Shown here one piece after another: positions 5,494-11,970 of a stretch of DNA of 15,881 nt. The notes under the pieces are model-generated. The model did not search any database. It was not told the DNA's origin and was given only the letters and a program-made list of their open reading frames with translations. A program made the position numbers and the translations under genes. Position 1 is the stretch's first letter. Each line of letters starts with the position of its first letter. The stretch spans positions 1-15,881 of the forward strand of contig JAISFB010000196.1 in NCBI GenBank assembly GCA_031263805.1, read 5' to 3'. The DNA comes from Oscillospiraceae bacterium. Lineage in GTDB: Bacteria; Bacillota; Clostridia; Oscillospirales; Oscillospiraceae.

Positions 5494-5973
5494 TCAATCC
5501 TCCGTATCGGGCGCCGTCGCCGCCTCAAAGAGTTCTTTTATACGCGCGGTCTCGCCTTTCAGATATAAATATCCGAAAAGCGCCTCTATCGCCGTGGCAA
5601 GATGATATTCCTCAAAGCTCGCGCCGCGCGGGACGGCGCGCACGCGCGCGTTGCGGCCCCGGCGAAATATCGCCTGTTCAGCTTCTGAAAGAAGTTGAAC
5701 AGGCGGGATAATACGGCGCGCGAAGCGCGCCTGAGCGGGGGCTTGAGCGTCTTCCTGCGGAAGACTGATAATACGGCGCGCGGCGCGCGCCTGTGCGGGG
5801 GCCTGGACGATGGATACGGTTGCAGTGTGCAATGATTCGGCGGTGCGTTTTCCGGTTTTGCAGACGGCTGTGCGCGCCAAAAGCTCGTACACCGCGTCGC
5901 CGATGTAGGCGAGGGCGAGGGCGGACATATTATGCAGGCCGCTTTCGGACAGTATCGCGTTATTGTTTTGCAT
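5494..5973 (-). CDS. mrnC: Mini-ribonuclease III
   Basis: This 159-aa RNase III-like endonuclease, lacking the double-stranded RNA-binding domain, matures the ends of 23S rRNA in Firmicutes. The signature LALAYIGDAVYE carries catalytic Asp26, RRGRNA follows near residue 104, and IEALFGYLYL carries the second acidic residue, Glu130. I chose the ATG at 5973 because GGGAGAGG lies six bases upstream; an in-frame TTG at 5997 would place that SD inside the gene. Family members are usually about 130-145 aa. The extra length is an insertion between the two catalytic halves, where QAPAQAR...ARRII occurs twice (residues 57-69 and 77-89), from a 60-bp tandem duplication. The stop is 6 bp before rqcH. 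The insertion lies in a helical linker and leaves the active-site residues untouched. Confidence 0.9.
   Translation of the reverse strand: MQNNNAILSESGLHNMSALALAYIGDAVYELLARTAVCKTGKRTAESLHTATVSIVQAPAQARAARRIISLPQEDAQAPAQARFARRIIPPVQLLSEAEQAIFRRGRNARVRAVPRGASFEEYHLATAIEALFGYLYLKGETARIKELFEAATAPDTED
5707..5810. repeat. 60-bp in-frame tandem duplication with palindromic core, inside mrnC
   Basis: GATAATACGG followed by GCGCGC-gaa-GCGCGC begins at 5707, and the same block with a variant centre begins at 5767, exactly 60 bases later. Both continue into CCTGnGCGGGGGC. The palindrome GGCGCGC/GCGCGCC is perfect in the first copy. A GTCTTC/GAAGAC hairpin (5749-5765) lies between them. The AATACGG edge resembles the edge of the double-hairpin elements in rqcH. 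Confidence 0.75.
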
Positions 5974-5999
5974 TAAAAGCCTCTCCCGTTTCGGCAAAA

Positions 6000-6034
6000 G
6001 TCGCCCCGGGGCGACCGGGCGTAGCCCGTAATTT
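6000..6034 (+). repeat. Double-hairpin element, copy E (between yihY and mrnC)
   Basis: On the + strand: GTCGCCCC directly followed by GGGGCGAC (perfect 16-bp palindrome), then CGGGC-GTA-GCCCG, then TAATTTT. It lies between the yihY stop and the mrnC ribosome binding site, in the same orientation as the copies inside rqcH and opposite to copies A and B. Confidence 0.8.
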
Positions 6035-6041
6035 TAATTTA

Positions 6042-6074
6042 ATCAGCGAGTCCGACTCAATCGGCCTCGCTGAT
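6042..6074 (-). terminator. Hairpin spanning the yihY stop codon
   Basis: ATCAGCGAG and CTCGCTGAT (9 bp, perfect) enclose a nested CCGA/TCGG stem whose apical loop contains the yihY TGA. Downstream in the sense direction is TAAATTAAAATT, an AT-rich but weak U-tract. It could act as a terminator or as a 3'-end stabiliser that translating ribosomes open. Confidence 0.45.
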
Positions 6075-6893
6075 TGCAACGTTGAATACGTTGCCCATTA
6101 TGAGTATCACAGCGCACGTGTACATCCAGGTCATCAGTATGATAACGGACGCGAGCGAGCCGTAGACTATCGCGTATTTCGCGGACGCGCTTATCATTCG
6201 TGAAAACGCCGCGCTTACGGCGACGATGAGCGCGGACGCGGCGAGGGCTCCGGGCAGGCGTCTTGTGCGCCGCGAGTTTCCCGCGGCCTTCGGCGCCGTG
6301 ATCTTATATATCCCGTAAATTATCGTGAACATGATCAGAAACAGCAGCAGAAACCGTATCCACAGCCACGCCGACGTCACCTCGCCGAGCGGCGGATATT
6401 TCTTCAACAGCCCGATGAACCACTCCCCCGTCACGATAACAAGCCCGGCTGCGTACAGCGCCGCGAGAAAGGCGAGGGACATTATGAGGCTCACGCAATG
6501 TCCCGGCAGCCCGGAAAAGCGTCTTTCGCCCTGAATACCGTTCATTATGCCGATAATGGTGCGGAACGCCGCCGCGGAGGACGTCAGCATAACGCCGAGC
6601 CCGACGGCGAGCATAATGACGTTCATATTGCCGCTGACATAGCTTAAAAAGTCGCTGATAATTTCTATCGCCGCCGCCGGGATTATGTCCTCCCAGACGG
6701 CAAACAGCTCGTTTTCCGTGATATTAAGGCTTCCGAGAATCGCCGTCCCGCACAGCAGAAGCGGGAACAGCGATATCGTGACGACGTAGGAAAGCGCCGC
6801 CGCGGAGCGCGTAACGTGCTCTCTGACAAATATTTTCGCCATATTATGCGCAACGCGCGCCGGGCGCGTCTGCAAAAGCTTTTTGTCTTTCAT
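6057..6893 (-). CDS. YihY/BrkB-family inner-membrane protein
   Basis: This 278-aa polytopic membrane protein has about six hydrophobic segments: near residues 30-55, 93-115, 138-160, 175-200, 215-235 and 245-270. The layout and motifs match the YihY/UPF0761 family, including the early AAALSYVVTISLFPLLL segment and, near the end, YGSLASVIILMTWMYTCAVILIMG. The family was once labelled RNase BN in error, and its real function is unknown; transport or envelope roles are suggested. The ATG at 6893 is preceded only by a weak GGGA, with a small CATAG/CTATG hairpin (6902-6915) just upstream. It lies between the ftsZ terminator and mrnC. No strong promoter was found in the 120-bp gap. Confidence 0.88.
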   Translation of the reverse strand: MKDKKLLQTRPARVAHNMAKIFVREHVTRSAAALSYVVTISLFPLLLCGTAILGSLNITENELFAVWEDIIPAAAIEIISDFLSYVSGNMNVIMLAVGLGVMLTSSAAAFRTIIGIMNGIQGERRFSGLPGHCVSLIMSLAFLAALYAAGLVIVTGEWFIGLLKKYPPLGEVTSAWLWIRFLLLFLIMFTIIYGIYKITAPKAAGNSRRTRRLPGALAASALIVAVSAAFSRMISASAKYAIVYGSLASVIILMTWMYTCAVILIMGNVFNVAISEAD

Positions 6894-6954
6894 TTCAGTC
6901 CCATAGCATTCTATGCAAACTCAATTTCATTAAATAACGGCGTTTATATAAATC

Positions 6955-6985
6955 CGTCCGGCGCCCGCAGAATGGACGCCGGACG
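6955..6985 (-). terminator. Terminator-like hairpin after ftsZ
   Basis: CGTCCGGCG (6955-6963) and CGCCGGACG (6977-6985) form a perfect 9-bp stem 29 bases after the ftsZ stop. In the ftsZ direction the tail is GGATTTATATAAA, a modest U-tract. On the + strand the tail is TTTTT, a better one, although no + gene leads into it. It probably reduces read-through from ftsZ into yihY. Confidence 0.55.
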
Positions 6986-7014
6986 TTTTTATGCTTATGC
7001 GCGATGGCGCTTTG

Positions 7015-8217
7015 TTATTTCGACCCGAAAATCTTCAGTATCTCGTCAAACGGGTCTTTCTCCGGCTCGATTTCAGGCGCGGGCGGCGGCGGGGGCGTCT
7101 CCGCGGGGGGCTGCTTTGCGGCGGAGAAGGATGAGGACGGGGACGTCGCGAACGGTCTTGCCGTCTCTGTGTTGATCGAGGCGCGTCCGGGCGTCTCGGA
7201 CGGCTTTGACGACGACGCGGAGCGCGCGGCCGGCGCCGGGTCGGCGGGTCTTATCTGCGCGTCGCCGAATTTCGTGGCGATGATCGCGACGCGGAGCGTA
7301 TCGTCCATAGATTCGTCGAAGCTCGCGCCGATGATAATATTGGCGTCGGGATTGGCGGCCTCGTATACGATCTCGGCGGCCTCGTGGAAATCCTCGAGCG
7401 CGAGGTCCTTTGAGCCGGTGAAATTGATAAGTATGCCGGACGCGCCGTTTATCGACGTTTCCATCAGCGGGCTCGCGACAGCCTTGCGCACCGCTTCCTC
7501 GGCCTTCGACTTGCCCGTCGCCTCGCCGATGCCCATATGCGCGTAGCCGGAGTTTTGCATTATCGTCGTCACGTCCGCAAAATCGACGTTCATAAGGCCG
7601 GTGTTCATTACGATCTCGGTAATGCTCGCGACGGCTTGTCCGAGCACGTTGTCCGCCATTTCAAACGCGTTGTCAAGCGTGAGCTTCTGCTCGCTGATAA
7701 ATTTTAATCTTTCGTTCGGGATGACGAGCAGCGAATCGACCTTTGACAGGAGGCTCTCTATCCCCTCCTCGGCCTGTCTCGCGCGCCGCGCTCCCTCGAA
7801 TTTGAAGGGCTTCGTGACGATCCCGACGGTGAGCGCGCCGGCCTCGCGCGCGATGTCCGCTATCACGGGCGCGGCGCCCGTGCCCGTGCCGCCGCCCATT
7901 CCCGCGGCGATAAACACCATATCGGTGTTTTCCAGCCCCTTCGCTATTTCGTTGCGCGATTCCTCCGCCGCTTTTTTCCCGATCTCGGGATTGGCGCCCG
8001 CGCCCTGCCCCTTAGTCAGCTTTTCGCCGATTTGCAGCTTATCGTCCGCATTGGAACGCGAAAGCGCCGGCTTGTCGGTATTGACGGCGATGAACTCGAC
8101 TCCTTTCATACCGCGGCTCACCATTCTTTCCACGGCGTTATTTCCGGCCCCGCCGACTCCGACCACCTTTATAACGACTACGTTGTCCGGCCCTGTTTCG
8201 ATCTCATAAGGCGACAT
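7015..8217 (-). CDS. ftsZ: Cell division GTPase FtsZ
   Basis: This 400-aa tubulin homologue polymerises into the division ring. The GTP-binding N-terminal domain has GVGGAGNNA (residues 20-28) and the tubulin signature GGGTGTG (108-114). The T7 synergy loop carries NVDFADV (210-216), with the Asp residues that complete GTP hydrolysis across the protomer interface. A Pro/Ser/Ala-rich flexible linker runs from about 318 to 387. The ATG at 8217 lies seven bases after GGAGG; the in-frame TTG at 8223 is too close to that SD. The extreme C-terminus, DPFDEILKIFGSK, differs from the usual D-I-P-x-F-L-R-R consensus that binds FtsA, ZipA, SepF or EzrA. No ftsA precedes it. A promoter and about 140 bases of leader separate it from ftsQ, so it can be expressed independently of the dcw operon. 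Confidence 0.98.
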   Translation of the reverse strand: MSPYEIETGPDNVVVIKVVGVGGAGNNAVERMVSRGMKGVEFIAVNTDKPALSRSNADDKLQIGEKLTKGQGAGANPEIGKKAAEESRNEIAKGLENTDMVFIAAGMGGGTGTGAAPVIADIAREAGALTVGIVTKPFKFEGARRARQAEEGIESLLSKVDSLLVIPNERLKFISEQKLTLDNAFEMADNVLGQAVASITEIVMNTGLMNVDFADVTTIMQNSGYAHMGIGEATGKSKAEEAVRKAVASPLMETSINGASGILINFTGSKDLALEDFHEAAEIVYEAANPDANIIIGASFDESMDDTLRVAIIATKFGDAQIRPADPAPAARSASSSKPSETPGRASINTETARPFATSPSSSFSAAKQPPAETPPPPPAPEIEPEKDPFDEILKIFGSK

Positions 8218-8301
8218 ATTCAAACCTCCAATTTATTTATCTTCCCGCAAGGCGCACGCCGCGTCTTTACCGAGAATCCCGAAAACCTACCCGAGTCCGC
8301 C

Positions 8302-8339
8302 CATAAAATCCATAAAATCATTGTAATGACTGTAATGAA
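8302..8339. repeat. Two adjacent 9-bp tandem duplications in the ftsZ leader
   Basis: CATAAAATC occurs twice in a row (8302-8319). After two bases, TGTAATGA plus C or A occurs twice in a row (8322-8339). They fall within the predicted ftsZ 5' untranslated region, about 20-60 bases after the predicted start point. They may be regulator or RNA-binding half-sites, or simple replication slippage in AT-rich leader DNA. Confidence 0.55.
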
Positions 8340-8365
8340 TGTACTTAGGACACAGCATTTCGCAT

Positions 8366-8394
8366 ATTCTATAACGAAAACCTCGCGCGGTCAA
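8366..8394 (-). promoter_or_regulatory. ftsZ promoter
   Basis: On the - strand TTGACC (8394-8389), a 17-base spacer and TAGAAT (8371-8366) make a near-consensus sigma-A promoter, giving a start near 8359 and a leader of about 140 bases. It lies in the 207-bp gap between ftsQ and ftsZ. Confidence 0.75.
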
Positions 8395-8430
8395 TACAAA
8401 AATGTGAGAAAACAGTAAATTTCCGCATTT

Positions 8431-9183
8431 TTATTCGGGAATGACGCTTATTTTCCCGTCCTTCGACACATCGACGCGCCCGCGGAAGCCCGTTTCCTGT
8501 TCCTCCAGCACGGAAATCAGCTTGTCCAGCTTGAACGAAGCGTTGTCCCCGCCGCCGAGATTTACGCTCACCGAGCCTTTATAGATAAACGTTATCGCGC
8601 TGATATTCGTGACGTCGAGATTCGACACGTCCTCCGTTATCCCCTTGGCGTCAGCGGCGGAGAGCACGTCCAAAAGAAAGCCCTTCTGCGTCTCATAGCT
8701 CTCGTCGGCCTCTATCACGGCGCCCTCCTTGGGTGAGCGCGGGGAGAAGCCGGATACGCGTATAAGTCCCGCCGTCCCTCCGAAATCCGTGCGTTCGAGC
8801 ACGCGCCCGGCGGCGTCTATCTTCCAATAGCTCCCGCCGTCGGCCACGGCGGCTACGGCGCGGCTTTCGGTTATCTCGATGACCGCGGTATCCGGCGCGC
8901 GGCGCTCTATGCGCACCATCGACACATACGGCATCGCGCCTGTGATACGCCGCGCGGCGGCGTCGCGGTCTATGAAGAACAGATTATCGCCGCGCTCTAT
9001 CCCGGACGCCGCGATCACCTCGTCCGCCGTATACCGCCCGGTCCCCGTCACCTCTATGTTCTCCACGCGAAAAAATACGCTCACGCCGAATATTATAATG
9101 AACAGCGTCAATAGCACCGCCACCGGCGCGTATACCGCCGCGCCGCGCCGCCGCTTTCCCGTTCTTCTGCCTGTGTTCGCCAT
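8431..9183 (-). CDS. ftsQ: Cell division protein FtsQ/DivIB
   Basis: This is a 250-aa bitopic divisome protein. The N-terminus is short and very basic (Arg/Lys-rich, cytoplasmic), and residues about 16-38 form the single transmembrane helix. A POTRA domain follows (about 40-108: VENIEVTGTGRYTADEV...GDNLFFID...PYVSMVRIERRAPDTAVIEITE), then the FtsQ/DivIB beta domain. The protein links and stabilises FtsL/FtsB-type partners and the septal synthase. The start is an ATG with AGAGGGG about ten bases upstream. It sits between murA and ftsZ, where ftsQ/divIB is expected, but no ftsA follows. In Firmicutes the name divIB is equally suitable. Confidence 0.93.
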   Translation of the reverse strand: MANTGRRTGKRRRGAAVYAPVAVLLTLFIIIFGVSVFFRVENIEVTGTGRYTADEVIAASGIERGDNLFFIDRDAAARRITGAMPYVSMVRIERRAPDTAVIEITESRAVAAVADGGSYWKIDAAGRVLERTDFGGTAGLIRVSGFSPRSPKEGAVIEADESYETQKGFLLDVLSAADAKGITEDVSNLDVTNISAITFIYKGSVSVNLGGGDNASFKLDKLISVLEEQETGFRGRVDVSKDGKISVIPE

Positions 9184-9250
9184 CGCTCAGTTTCCCCTCT
9201 TTAGTATTTTGCGGCGTATTCCTCCGCTCAGCTCCTAAAATAAAGTCTCG

Positions 9251-10501
9251 CTATACTCGCTCGATTTTTGCCCCGACCGCGCGGAGCGTGTCCTCTAAAC
9301 CGTCGTAGCCCCTGTCTATGTGATGCACTCCCGAAATTTCGGTCACTCCCTCGGCTCCGAGCGCCGCCACTACAAGCGCCGCGCCGCCGCGCAGGTCCGT
9401 CGCCGTGACGGGCGCGCCGTGGAGCTTTCGGGCGCCCGTAACCATCGCCACCCGTCCCTCAAGCTTGATATCCGCTCCGAGCCTGCGCATTTCCCCCACG
9501 TGCCTGTACCTGTTATCAAAGATATTCTCCACGAAGGCCGTCGTGCCCCGCGCTTTCAGGGCCGCCGCCATAAGCTGCGGCTGCGCGTCCGTTGGAAATC
9601 CGGGATACGGCCCCGTGATGATTGGCCTGACCGCGCGCAGCTTCCCGTCAGAGCTTACGCGTATCCTTTCCCGCTCGACGCGTATATCGCAGCCCATTTC
9701 GCCCAAAACCTCTATCACGGTCGAAAGATGCGCCGGTATCACGTCCGTAAGCTCGATCTCGCTCCGCGTCGCCGCCGCCGCGGCGAGATACGTTGCGGCG
9801 ACGATACGGTCCGGGATCACGCTGTGGGAAACGCTCGCGCTTATTTTCGTTCCCTCCACCGTCACAGTCGGCGTTCCCGCGCCGTATACGGCCACGCCGA
9901 GCGCGCGCAGATAGCATTGCAGATCCCATATCTCCGGCTCTCGCGCCGCGTTCGTGATTATCGTCGTCCCGTCAGCGAGGCTGGCCGCGAGCATGGTGTT
10001 CTCCGTCGCGCCGACGCTCGGAAAGCTGAGGTTTACGCGCCGCCCCCAGAGCTTTGCCGCGCGGCAGATGATGCTGCCGCCCTCCTCCGTTATCTCCGCG
10101 CCGAGCTCACGCAGAGCGCCCAGATGCAGATCGATAGGCCGCGGGCCGAGCTCACAGCCGCCCGGCAGGGAAAGCTCCGCTTCGCCGCCCCTGGCGAGCA
10201 TCGCGCCGAGAAAAATCACCGAGCTGCGCATTTCGCGCATAAGCCCGTGCGGGATATCGAGCCGCGATAATCCTCTTGAATCGATGATCACTTCGTTTCC
10301 CGCGCGCTCCGCCGAGCAGCCGAGATGCCTGAGTATTTTTATCGCCGCGTCAACGTCGGAAAGCTTCGGACAATTATGTAAAACGGTCTCTCCGTTCGCT
10401 AAAAGCGACGCCGCGATTATCGGCAGCACGCTGTTTTTCGCGCCGTGCACGCGCGCCGTCCCGCGCAGCTCTCTCCCGCCGCTTATTTTTAATACGCTCA
10501 C
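9251..10501 (-). CDS. murA: UDP-N-acetylglucosamine 1-carboxyvinyltransferase (MurA)
   Basis: This 416-aa enzyme transfers enolpyruvate from PEP to UDP-GlcNAc, the first committed step of peptidoglycan synthesis, in the cytoplasm. Lys22 in HGAKNS, Cys116 in LPGGCELGPRPIDLHL (the residue alkylated by fosfomycin, so the enzyme is expected to be of the sensitive Cys type) and Asp305 in YPGFPTDAQ are all present, with the usual alpha/beta repeat layout and length. The start is GTG at 10501 with AGGGGG 11 bases upstream. Genes between murG and ftsQ in other Firmicutes are often murB or murC; here murA is in that place. A GTCATAA-N6-TTATGAC dyad lies 30 bases upstream, and a further half-site, TTATGAC (10503-10509), almost touches the start codon, suggesting local control. 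Confidence 0.97.
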   Translation of the reverse strand: MSVLKISGGRELRGTARVHGAKNSVLPIIAASLLANGETVLHNCPKLSDVDAAIKILRHLGCSAERAGNEVIIDSRGLSRLDIPHGLMREMRSSVIFLGAMLARGGEAELSLPGGCELGPRPIDLHLGALRELGAEITEEGGSIICRAAKLWGRRVNLSFPSVGATENTMLAASLADGTTIITNAAREPEIWDLQCYLRALGVAVYGAGTPTVTVEGTKISASVSHSVIPDRIVAATYLAAAAATRSEIELTDVIPAHLSTVIEVLGEMGCDIRVERERIRVSSDGKLRAVRPIITGPYPGFPTDAQPQLMAAALKARGTTAFVENIFDNRYRHVGEMRRLGADIKLEGRVAMVTGARKLHGAPVTATDLRGGAALVVAALGAEGVTEISGVHHIDRGYDGLEDTLRAVGAKIERV

Positions 10502-10530
10502 TTTATGACTTACCCCCTAAAGCTGTTTGT

Positions 10531-10550
10531 GTCATAAGGCATATTATGAC
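10531..10550. promoter_or_regulatory. Dyad operator candidate upstream of murA
   Basis: GTCATAA (10531-10537) and TTATGAC (10544-10550) are perfect inverted copies separated by six bases. TTATGAC occurs again at 10503-10509, covering the bases just before the murA start codon. An AT-rich, symmetric, repeated 7-mer in a GC-rich gap suggests a dimeric repressor site. The regulator is unknown. Confidence 0.5.
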
Positions 10551-10597
10551 GCGTAACTGAATTAGGTGATTAGCGTGCGTGCGGCCGCCCGGGGGTA

Positions 10598-10640
10598 ATT
10601 TAACGTGCGTGCGCGCACGGGAAACGCGCGTTCGCGCGAC
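10598..10640. repeat. 43-bp direct repeat, copy 1
   Basis: It starts ATTTAACGTGCG and ends TTCGCGCGAC. It contains CGTGCG-TGCG-CGCACG and CGCGCG-TT-CGCGCG palindromes side by side. It is identical to copy 2 except for one base (A versus G at the 25th position). Confidence 0.85.
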
Positions 10641-10694
10641 GTGCGCGCGTTCGCACGGGGCGTCTCCACACACACCGACGCGCGGAGCGTCTCC

Positions 10695-10722
10695 GTAGGG
10701 GGCGGTGTCCACACCGCCCCGC
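10695..10722. repeat. REP-like palindrome (inverted relative of 1385-1412)
   Basis: GGGGCGGTGT and ACACCGCCCC (10699-10720) form a perfect 10-bp inverted repeat with a 2-base centre, bounded by CGTA on the left and GC on the right. Read on the - strand it has the same GCGGG...CCCCTACG frame as the palindromes at 1385 and 1851. Confidence 0.6.
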
Positions 10723-10765
10723 CTGTCACGGGGAATGCGGCACCGCGCATTTGCGCGGATGTTTG

Positions 10766-10808
10766 ATTTAACGTGCGTGCGCGCACGGGGAACGCGCGTT
10801 CGCGCGAC
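10766..10808. repeat. 43-bp direct repeat, copy 2
   Basis: This is the second copy, 168 bp from copy 1 (42 of 43 bases identical), starting 14 bases after the murG stop. Both copies have the same orientation and bracket the REP-like palindrome. Confidence 0.85.
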
Positions 10809-10822
10809 TCGTCCGGCTTGAT

Positions 10823-11962
10823 TTATATCAGCGCTATCATCTCCTCCGCGAGCCGTCCCGCCGCGGTCGGCGAGCCGAGTTGTTTTTGATGTTCTTCCAT
10901 CTCCTTTAACTTCGTTTTGTCCCGCAGCAGCTCCGCGACGGTCTCAAACAGCGTATCGCCTGTGGACTCCGGCTCCCGGAGCATTACGGCGCCGCCGTTT
11001 TCGCTCATCGCGAGGGCGTTTTGCGTCTGCTCGTCATTGGCGACATACGGACTCGGAACCAGCGCCGCCGCGCGGCCGAGCGCGGACAGCTCCGCAAGCG
11101 TGGAGCCCCCGGCGCGGCACAGCACAAGGTCGGCGCTCGCCATAACACGCGGCATATCGTCAATGTAAGCGCGAATATCAATAAAGTCCGGCGGTTTCCC
11201 GTCGGGCGGGACTGCTTTTTTCAAAACGGCGGCGGCCTGCTCGCTTCCGGCGGCGTGAATGTGCCTGAAGCCGCGCCCCGCCTCGAGCTCGCGGATATTC
11301 CGCGCGATGAAGCCCTTCATACGCTCGTTCATCCCCGAGGCTCCGAGCGAGCCCCAAAAGGACACGACGACCGTTTCGTCCGCGCGGAAGCCGAGCTCGT
11401 CTCTCGCGCTCTCGCGCGTATATTCCAAAAAGCTCTCTCTGACCGGCGTTCCGAGCGCGGACACTCTCGCGGGGTCTTTATACCCCGCCTGTCTGTACTG
11501 CTCCGCGCTTTTGGGGAACGCTGTGTATACGCGCGTCACGACGGCGGACAGAAGGCGCGCCGTCAGGCCCGGCTCTGAGTTCGATTCGTGCAGCGCCGTC
11601 GGTATCCCCGCCTTTGCCGCGGCCTTGAGCACGGGATAGCATATATATCCGCCCGTGCCGACAGCGGCGTCCGGCGCGTATGACGTTATTAGCCGTTCCG
11701 CGCGCCGCGAGGCCGTCAGCAGCATTGCCGCCGCCCGGGCGTTATAGCCGAGGTTTTTCGGCGACAGCCCGCGCTTTAAGCCGCGCATTTCTATATTTTC
11801 GAGCTCATAGCCCGCTTCGGGGACAAGCTTGTTTTCGGCTTTTCGCCCCGCGCCGACGAATATTATCCCGCAGCCGGGCAAGGCGCGGCGCAGCGCATCC
11901 GCTATCGCTATCGCGGGATTTATATGTCCGGCGCTTCCGCCGGCCGCAAGCAAAAACTTCAT
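10823..11962 (-). CDS. murG: Lipid II synthase: UDP-GlcNAc transferase MurG
   Basis: This 379-aa GT-B glycosyltransferase adds GlcNAc to lipid I at the inner face of the membrane, giving lipid II. The first glycine loop reads GGSAGHINPA (residues 8-17), the second GTGGYICYPV, and HESNSEPGLT corresponds to the usual HEQNxxPG. The C-terminal UDP-binding part has CRAGGSTLAELSALG and NDEQTQNA. The third glycine loop is WGSLGAS, where most members have GGSQGA, a mild departure. I chose the ATG at 11962 because MKFLLAAGG is the canonical start. GAGGG overlaps the ftsW stop codon, eight bases before the start, so the two genes are translationally coupled. An upstream in-frame start at 12091 would only add a shadow of ftsW. 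Confidence 0.96.
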   Translation of the reverse strand: MKFLLAAGGSAGHINPAIAIADALRRALPGCGIIFVGAGRKAENKLVPEAGYELENIEMRGLKRGLSPKNLGYNARAAAMLLTASRRAERLITSYAPDAAVGTGGYICYPVLKAAAKAGIPTALHESNSEPGLTARLLSAVVTRVYTAFPKSAEQYRQAGYKDPARVSALGTPVRESFLEYTRESARDELGFRADETVVVSFWGSLGASGMNERMKGFIARNIRELEAGRGFRHIHAAGSEQAAAVLKKAVPPDGKPPDFIDIRAYIDDMPRVMASADLVLCRAGGSTLAELSALGRAAALVPSPYVANDEQTQNALAMSENGGAVMLREPESTGDTLFETVAELLRDKTKLKEMEEHQKQLGSPTAAGRLAEEMIALI

Positions 11963-11970
11963 AATCGCCC

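Larger units (their letters stand above)
10502..10822. other. Gene-free, GC-rich, repeat-filled gap between murG and murA
   Basis: This 321-base gap holds two 43-bp direct repeats, a REP-like palindrome, a CCGCGCA/TGCGCGG hairpin (10743-10758) and a GTGCG/CGCAC hairpin (10641-10655). It also holds a partial third repeat edge (TAGCGTGCGTGCG near 10571) and the dyad upstream of murA. Arg-rich reading frames on the - strand (10503-10712 and 10562-10786) consist of repeat DNA and lack SD sites. No convincing promoter or U-tract terminator was found, so murG-murA cotranscription is uncertain. Confidence 0.65.

Noticed and set aside
3002..5605. Long + strand reading frames opposite nth and rqcH
   Set aside because: They are antisense shadows of GC-rich genes with clear family motifs on the other strand.
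5974..5997. TTG start for mrnC at 5997
   Set aside because: It would place the evident SD GGGAGAGG inside the gene; ATG at 5973 fits that SD and the family length.
3551..6034. CRISPR array
   Set aside because: The repeated units have irregular spacing and both orientations and lie inside genes; no regular spacers or cas genes are present.
10503..10786. Two Arg-rich leftward reading frames in the murG-murA gap
   Set aside because: They are made of repeat and palindromic DNA, have no SD site and resemble no protein.
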